DNA of 64,000 bases from an uncultured Flavihumibacter sp. (GTDB lineage: Bacteria; Bacteroidota; Bacteroidia; Chitinophagales; Chitinophagaceae): assembly GCA_902168105.1 (NCBI GenBank), contig CABHOY010000019.1, forward strand, positions 186,001 to 250,000, read 5' to 3'. Shown here in pieces: positions 61,559-64,000 of the stretch. Each line of letters starts with the position of its first letter. The first letter of the stretch is position 1. A program made the translations under genes and the position numbers. The notes under the pieces were generated by a model. The model ran no database searches and was not told where the DNA came from. It worked only from the letters and a program-made list of their open reading frames with translations.

Positions 61559-62383
61559 ATGAATTTCCGTATCTACCAACCGGCAACTTCGCTGGCACCC
61601 TATGTTAAGCAGTATTATCATTTACAAAGCGCTAATAACGGATTGATCAATCTGCCGCAGAACCTTTTTTCCCTGGGAGATCTTTACATGGTATTTCTGC
61701 AGGAAGGAGAAGTGATCTTCCAGCCATCCCAGCACGCTTCTTTTACTTTACCGGAGGCTTCCGTAGTAGGACATTTTACCTGCCATCATCAGATCAGGGT
61801 AAAGGGCCCGGTAAAAATGACCGTGATCCAGCTGAATGCCTATGGCTGTTACAGGCTGGCAGGTCTGGATATGTCTTCCTTCAATAACTACTTCCGTGAT
61901 CTGCAGAAGCAGGACCGTGAGTGTTGGAAGGACCTGGCCGATAAAATAGCCGCCTGCGAAGATGTAACCAAACTGGATGCAGTGCTGGACAATGCATTTA
62001 CCAACATGATGTGCTCACATGTGCACAACCTGAAGCAGGTAGATGAAATTGCAGAATATATCATTGACCGTCAGGGATATACGAATGTTGACTGGTTGAC
62101 GAAGAAATTCAAGATGTCACGTCATACACTGGAAAGGAAATTTATGGAAGTGATAGGGCTGACGCCGCAGTTATTTGCACGTATGCTCCGCTTCAGGGAT
62201 GCGATGCGTCATATGCAGAAGATGAATGTGGAAGAATGGCAGGCATTTATCACAAACAACGACTACTACAGTCAGGCATTATTTATACAGGATTTCCTCT
62301 TCTTCAAAGGAGAAGCGCCGGTCCTGAACCAGGAAACAGCTATCGCTCAAATGCCGGTAGCGCGCCCTGTAGCCGTAGCGTAA
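61559..62383 (+). CDS. AraC-family transcriptional regulator
   Basis: A 274-residue regulator. The N-terminal ligand-type domain starts MNFRIYQPATSLAPYVKQYY, a pattern common in Bacteroidota AraC proteins. The C-terminal AraC HTH (about 165-265) contains WLTKKFKMSRHTLERKFMEV and, in the second helix-turn-helix, NNDYYSQALFIQDFLFFKGE. I chose the ATG at 61559; the frame is open to 61523 but adds no family sequence. The effector and targets are unknown; no catabolic operon is adjacent. A hairpin terminator follows. Confidence 0.92.
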   Translation: MNFRIYQPATSLAPYVKQYYHLQSANNGLINLPQNLFSLGDLYMVFLQEGEVIFQPSQHASFTLPEASVVGHFTCHHQIRVKGPVKMTVIQLNAYGCYRLAGLDMSSFNNYFRDLQKQDRECWKDLADKIAACEDVTKLDAVLDNAFTNMMCSHVHNLKQVDEIAEYIIDRQGYTNVDWLTKKFKMSRHTLERKFMEVIGLTPQLFARMLRFRDAMRHMQKMNVEEWQAFITNNDYYSQALFIQDFLFFKGEAPVLNQETAIAQMPVARPVAVA

Positions 62384-62416
62384 CAAGACTTTAGACTAAA
62401 AAATGAAAAATAAGAG

Positions 62417-62446
62417 AGCCGCCTCGTTCACGGGACGGCTTTTTCA
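62417..62446 (+). terminator. Intrinsic terminator after the AraC-type gene
   Basis: The stem AGCCGCC/GG(A)CGGCT (62417-62423 and 62433-62440, one bulged A) encloses a 9-nt loop and is followed by TTTTC. Confidence 0.75.
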
Positions 62447-62475
62447 TTATTACTATTTTTCCTTTCTTTTGTATC

Positions 62476-62991
62476 ATGTACACACCGAGCCACAACGCCG
62501 CCTACTGGCGGGAACACCTGCGCTTACAGTCCCACGTAGAAGGGGGCTCATTCAGAGAAACCTATCGTTCCTCCTGGGAGTTTAAACGATCTGAATTGCC
62601 GGCGGCTGTGAAGGGCGACCGGAATGCTTCGACTGCGATCTATTTCCTGCTGGAAGAGGGCCAGTTCTCTGCATTCCACCGTATCGCGGCCGATGAGATG
62701 TGGCATTTTTATGATGGACATTCCCTGGTTATCTACGATATCGATCCACAGGGTGGGTTAACCGTCCACAAACTGGGCCTGAACATAGAAGCTGGCGAAC
62801 AACCTCAGTTGGTGATCAGGGCCGGCCACTGGTTTGCATCCCGTACTGAAGTACCCGGCGGTTTTGCCCTGGTTGGCTGCACCGTTGCACCAGGTTTCGA
62901 TTTCGCTGATTTCGAAATGGCAACGAAGGATGGCCTTCAGGCGTTATACCCGCAACATGGAGAGCTGATCGCCTCTCTGGTATATAGTTGA
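62476..62991 (+). CDS. DUF985 (Cupin_5) family protein
   Basis: A 171-residue single cupin domain. The family signatures are LQSHVEGGSFRETYRSSWEF, AIYFLLEEGQFSAFHRIAAD, the metal-ligand-like EMWHFYDGHSLVIYDI, and GHWFASRTEVPGGFALVGCT with the C-terminal VAPGFDFADFEMA. The fold and probable metal site are clear, but no reaction has been established for this family to my knowledge. It is an independent gene behind a terminator. Confidence 0.92.
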   Translation: MYTPSHNAAYWREHLRLQSHVEGGSFRETYRSSWEFKRSELPAAVKGDRNASTAIYFLLEEGQFSAFHRIAADEMWHFYDGHSLVIYDIDPQGGLTVHKLGLNIEAGEQPQLVIRAGHWFASRTEVPGGFALVGCTVAPGFDFADFEMATKDGLQALYPQHGELIASLVYS

Positions 62992-63236
62992 TACGACTGA
63001 TGAGGATCAGCTATGGACTATCAGCCATAAATATTATATTCGCTTTTGATCGTCGGGGTACTTACTTAAGTGAGTTGTAACTTACAATTAAAAAAACACA
63101 ACGCTCTACCAACTGTATGTCGGGGCTATGGCCCAACGTTTGTAGACTTTTGCATACATTACTAACTAACAAACATCATCACTATGGACCTATGTTCCGC
63201 TATGGACTGCGGTCCGCAGCAACTATCTCTTCCGTT

Positions 63237-63851
63237 ATGAAAAGATTCTTTCGTTTCGTTTTTTTCCTGTCCCTGGCAATCCTGCTATTTTGGTTGGGCA
63301 AACAATTCGGCAGTAAAAGTGTAAATCAGAGCATTCTTTCCAACAGCCAGATCGTACGTGAGATCGCGGAACTGGCCAGTCTTGAAGTACAGGGTAATGC
63401 CACTATCAAACGCAGTAATATAGCTGATGACGGAGAGTGGACAACAAACCTTAAAAAGGCTTTTCTGGAGAATACCATCTGGGTATCTATCCCTTACCTG
63501 GCTAAATATGGCATCAATGCAGATGAGAAGAATTTCCGTATAACAGTGTCAGACAAGAAGATCACTATTAATCTGCCACAGCCGAAACTACTGAGTTACG
63601 AGCTTAAGGTAGATAAAATGGAAACGTCCAACAGGAAAGGCTGGTTCCTGTTCCAGGATGATGAAACCTATACCGATGTGCAGAAAAAACTGTATCAGAA
63701 TTCCCGTGATCAGCTGGAGAACAATAACCTGTACATTAATCAGTCAAAAGAGAAACTCACCAAGATCATCAGGCAATATTATGAGCCTTTCCTTCATGAT
63801 CATGAGCTGGAAATCACATTCGGCAACAGCGCGCCGGTATTATTGAATTAA
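63237..63851 (+). CDS. DUF4230 domain-containing membrane-anchored protein
   Basis: A 204-residue protein with an N-terminal membrane anchor (RFVFFLSLAILLFWLGKQFG, about 5-24) and the rest probably outside the cytoplasm. The pattern SILSNSQIVREIAELASLEV near 35-55 and FRITVSDKKITINLPQPKLL match DUF4230, a family of unknown function. I chose the ATG at 63237 because the basic residues and anchor then start the protein; in-frame ATGs at 63117 and 63192 would give an N-terminus unlike the family. Confidence 0.87.
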   Translation: MKRFFRFVFFLSLAILLFWLGKQFGSKSVNQSILSNSQIVREIAELASLEVQGNATIKRSNIADDGEWTTNLKKAFLENTIWVSIPYLAKYGINADEKNFRITVSDKKITINLPQPKLLSYELKVDKMETSNRKGWFLFQDDETYTDVQKKLYQNSRDQLENNNLYINQSKEKLTKIIRQYYEPFLHDHELEITFGNSAPVLLN

Positions 63852-63879
63852 TAAGGGGCAAGTCCTTCTGTATGCTCTG

Positions 63880-64000
63880 CTAGGCAGCATTGGTGGCAAT
63901 GTATTTCACCAGGGACCGCTTGGCGATAGGCAGTAAGGTCTCTGTTACCGGAAATACAAGGTTTGTATCAATGCGGTATACTGCAGGGGTAGGCAGCTGT
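63880..64000 (-). CDS. C-terminal end of an unidentified protein (5' part outside window)
   Basis: Read on the minus strand, the frame is open from the window edge to a TAG at 63880-63882, giving 39 residues that begin QLPTPAVYRIDTNLVFPVTE and end YIATNAA. The composition looks like a genuine protein, and the convergent arrangement with the DUF4230 gene (28-bp gap) is reasonable. Too little is present to name a family. Confidence 0.55.
   Translation of the reverse strand, partial: QLPTPAVYRIDTNLVFPVTETLLPIAKRSLVKYIATNAA

Noticed and set aside
1..64000. tRNA, rRNA or common riboswitch in intergenic gaps
   Set aside because: Most gaps are under 200 bp and filled by promoters, terminators or simple repeats; I found no cloverleaf or recognisable aptamer core by eye. 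No cobalamin or TPP element was seen, but a covariance search was not possible.

Overview
The window looks like a chromosomal segment of a Bacteroidota bacterium, most likely a Chitinophaga-like member of the Chitinophagaceae. Supporting signs are a type B T9SS (gliding-motility-type) C-terminal domain, an UpxY-type NusG paralogue, a bacillithiol-system YtxJ, repeated matches to the Bacteroidota -7 promoter box TAnnTTTG, and weak Shine-Dalgarno sequences. I see no tRNA, rRNA, CRISPR array, transposase, integrase or phage gene.

Region 1 (1-13542): nitrate/nitrite assimilation. A truncated NarX/DesK-type histidine kinase and its NarL-type response regulator are followed by a minus-strand pair, a Crp/Fnr regulator with an N-terminal Cys cluster and cobA (siroheme synthesis). 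Divergent from these is a six-gene plus-strand run: nirB, nirD, an alginate-export-type outer-membrane channel, a NarK-type transporter, a 1185-residue nitrate reductase fused to a NAD(P)H/FAD and [2Fe-2S] module, and a siroheme-reductase-like protein with a C-terminal rubredoxin. An ATGAT-N4-ATCAT site lies in the divergent promoter region. Together these would import nitrate and reduce it to ammonium using siroheme made by the linked CobA.

Region 2 (13666-15246): a free-standing malate:quinone oxidoreductase gene with its own promoter and a bidirectional terminator.

Region 3 (15294-40417): a minus-strand exopolysaccharide locus of about 24 kb. It reads from wza- and wzc-like genes through an UpxY-type antiterminator, manC, fcl, ugd, gmd, flippase, pyruvyltransferase, glycosyltransferases, acetyltransferases and a Wzy-like polymerase, to a WcaJ-type priming transferase. 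The enzyme set predicts a colanic-acid-like polymer (glucose, fucose, probably glucuronate, with acetyl and pyruvyl groups). A LuxR-type response regulator lies upstream and a degenerate histidine-kinase-like protein at the far end.

Region 4 (40752-46602): a histidine kinase plus single-domain receiver pair, a SprB-repeat T9SS surface protein, a small basic ORF with its own terminator, a helical protein of unknown family, a LuxE-like acyl-protein synthetase and a small lipoprotein.

Region 5 (46678-60107): mainly housekeeping genes. They are an acyl-CoA carboxylase carboxyltransferase, a UbiA-like protein, an M42 peptidase, bioB, aroQ, ubiX, a tiny lipoprotein with ytxJ, mpl, a DEDDh exonuclease, a dolichol-phosphate-mannose-synthase-like GT2, an EamA transporter and an S9 peptidase. 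A 105-bp near-perfect palindrome sits between bioB and aroQ.

Region 6 (60108-64000): a 1.45-kb stretch without a credible gene, dominated by two inverted 210-bp foldback sequences. It is followed by an AraC-type regulator, a DUF985 cupin, a DUF4230 protein and the 3' end of an unidentified minus-strand gene.
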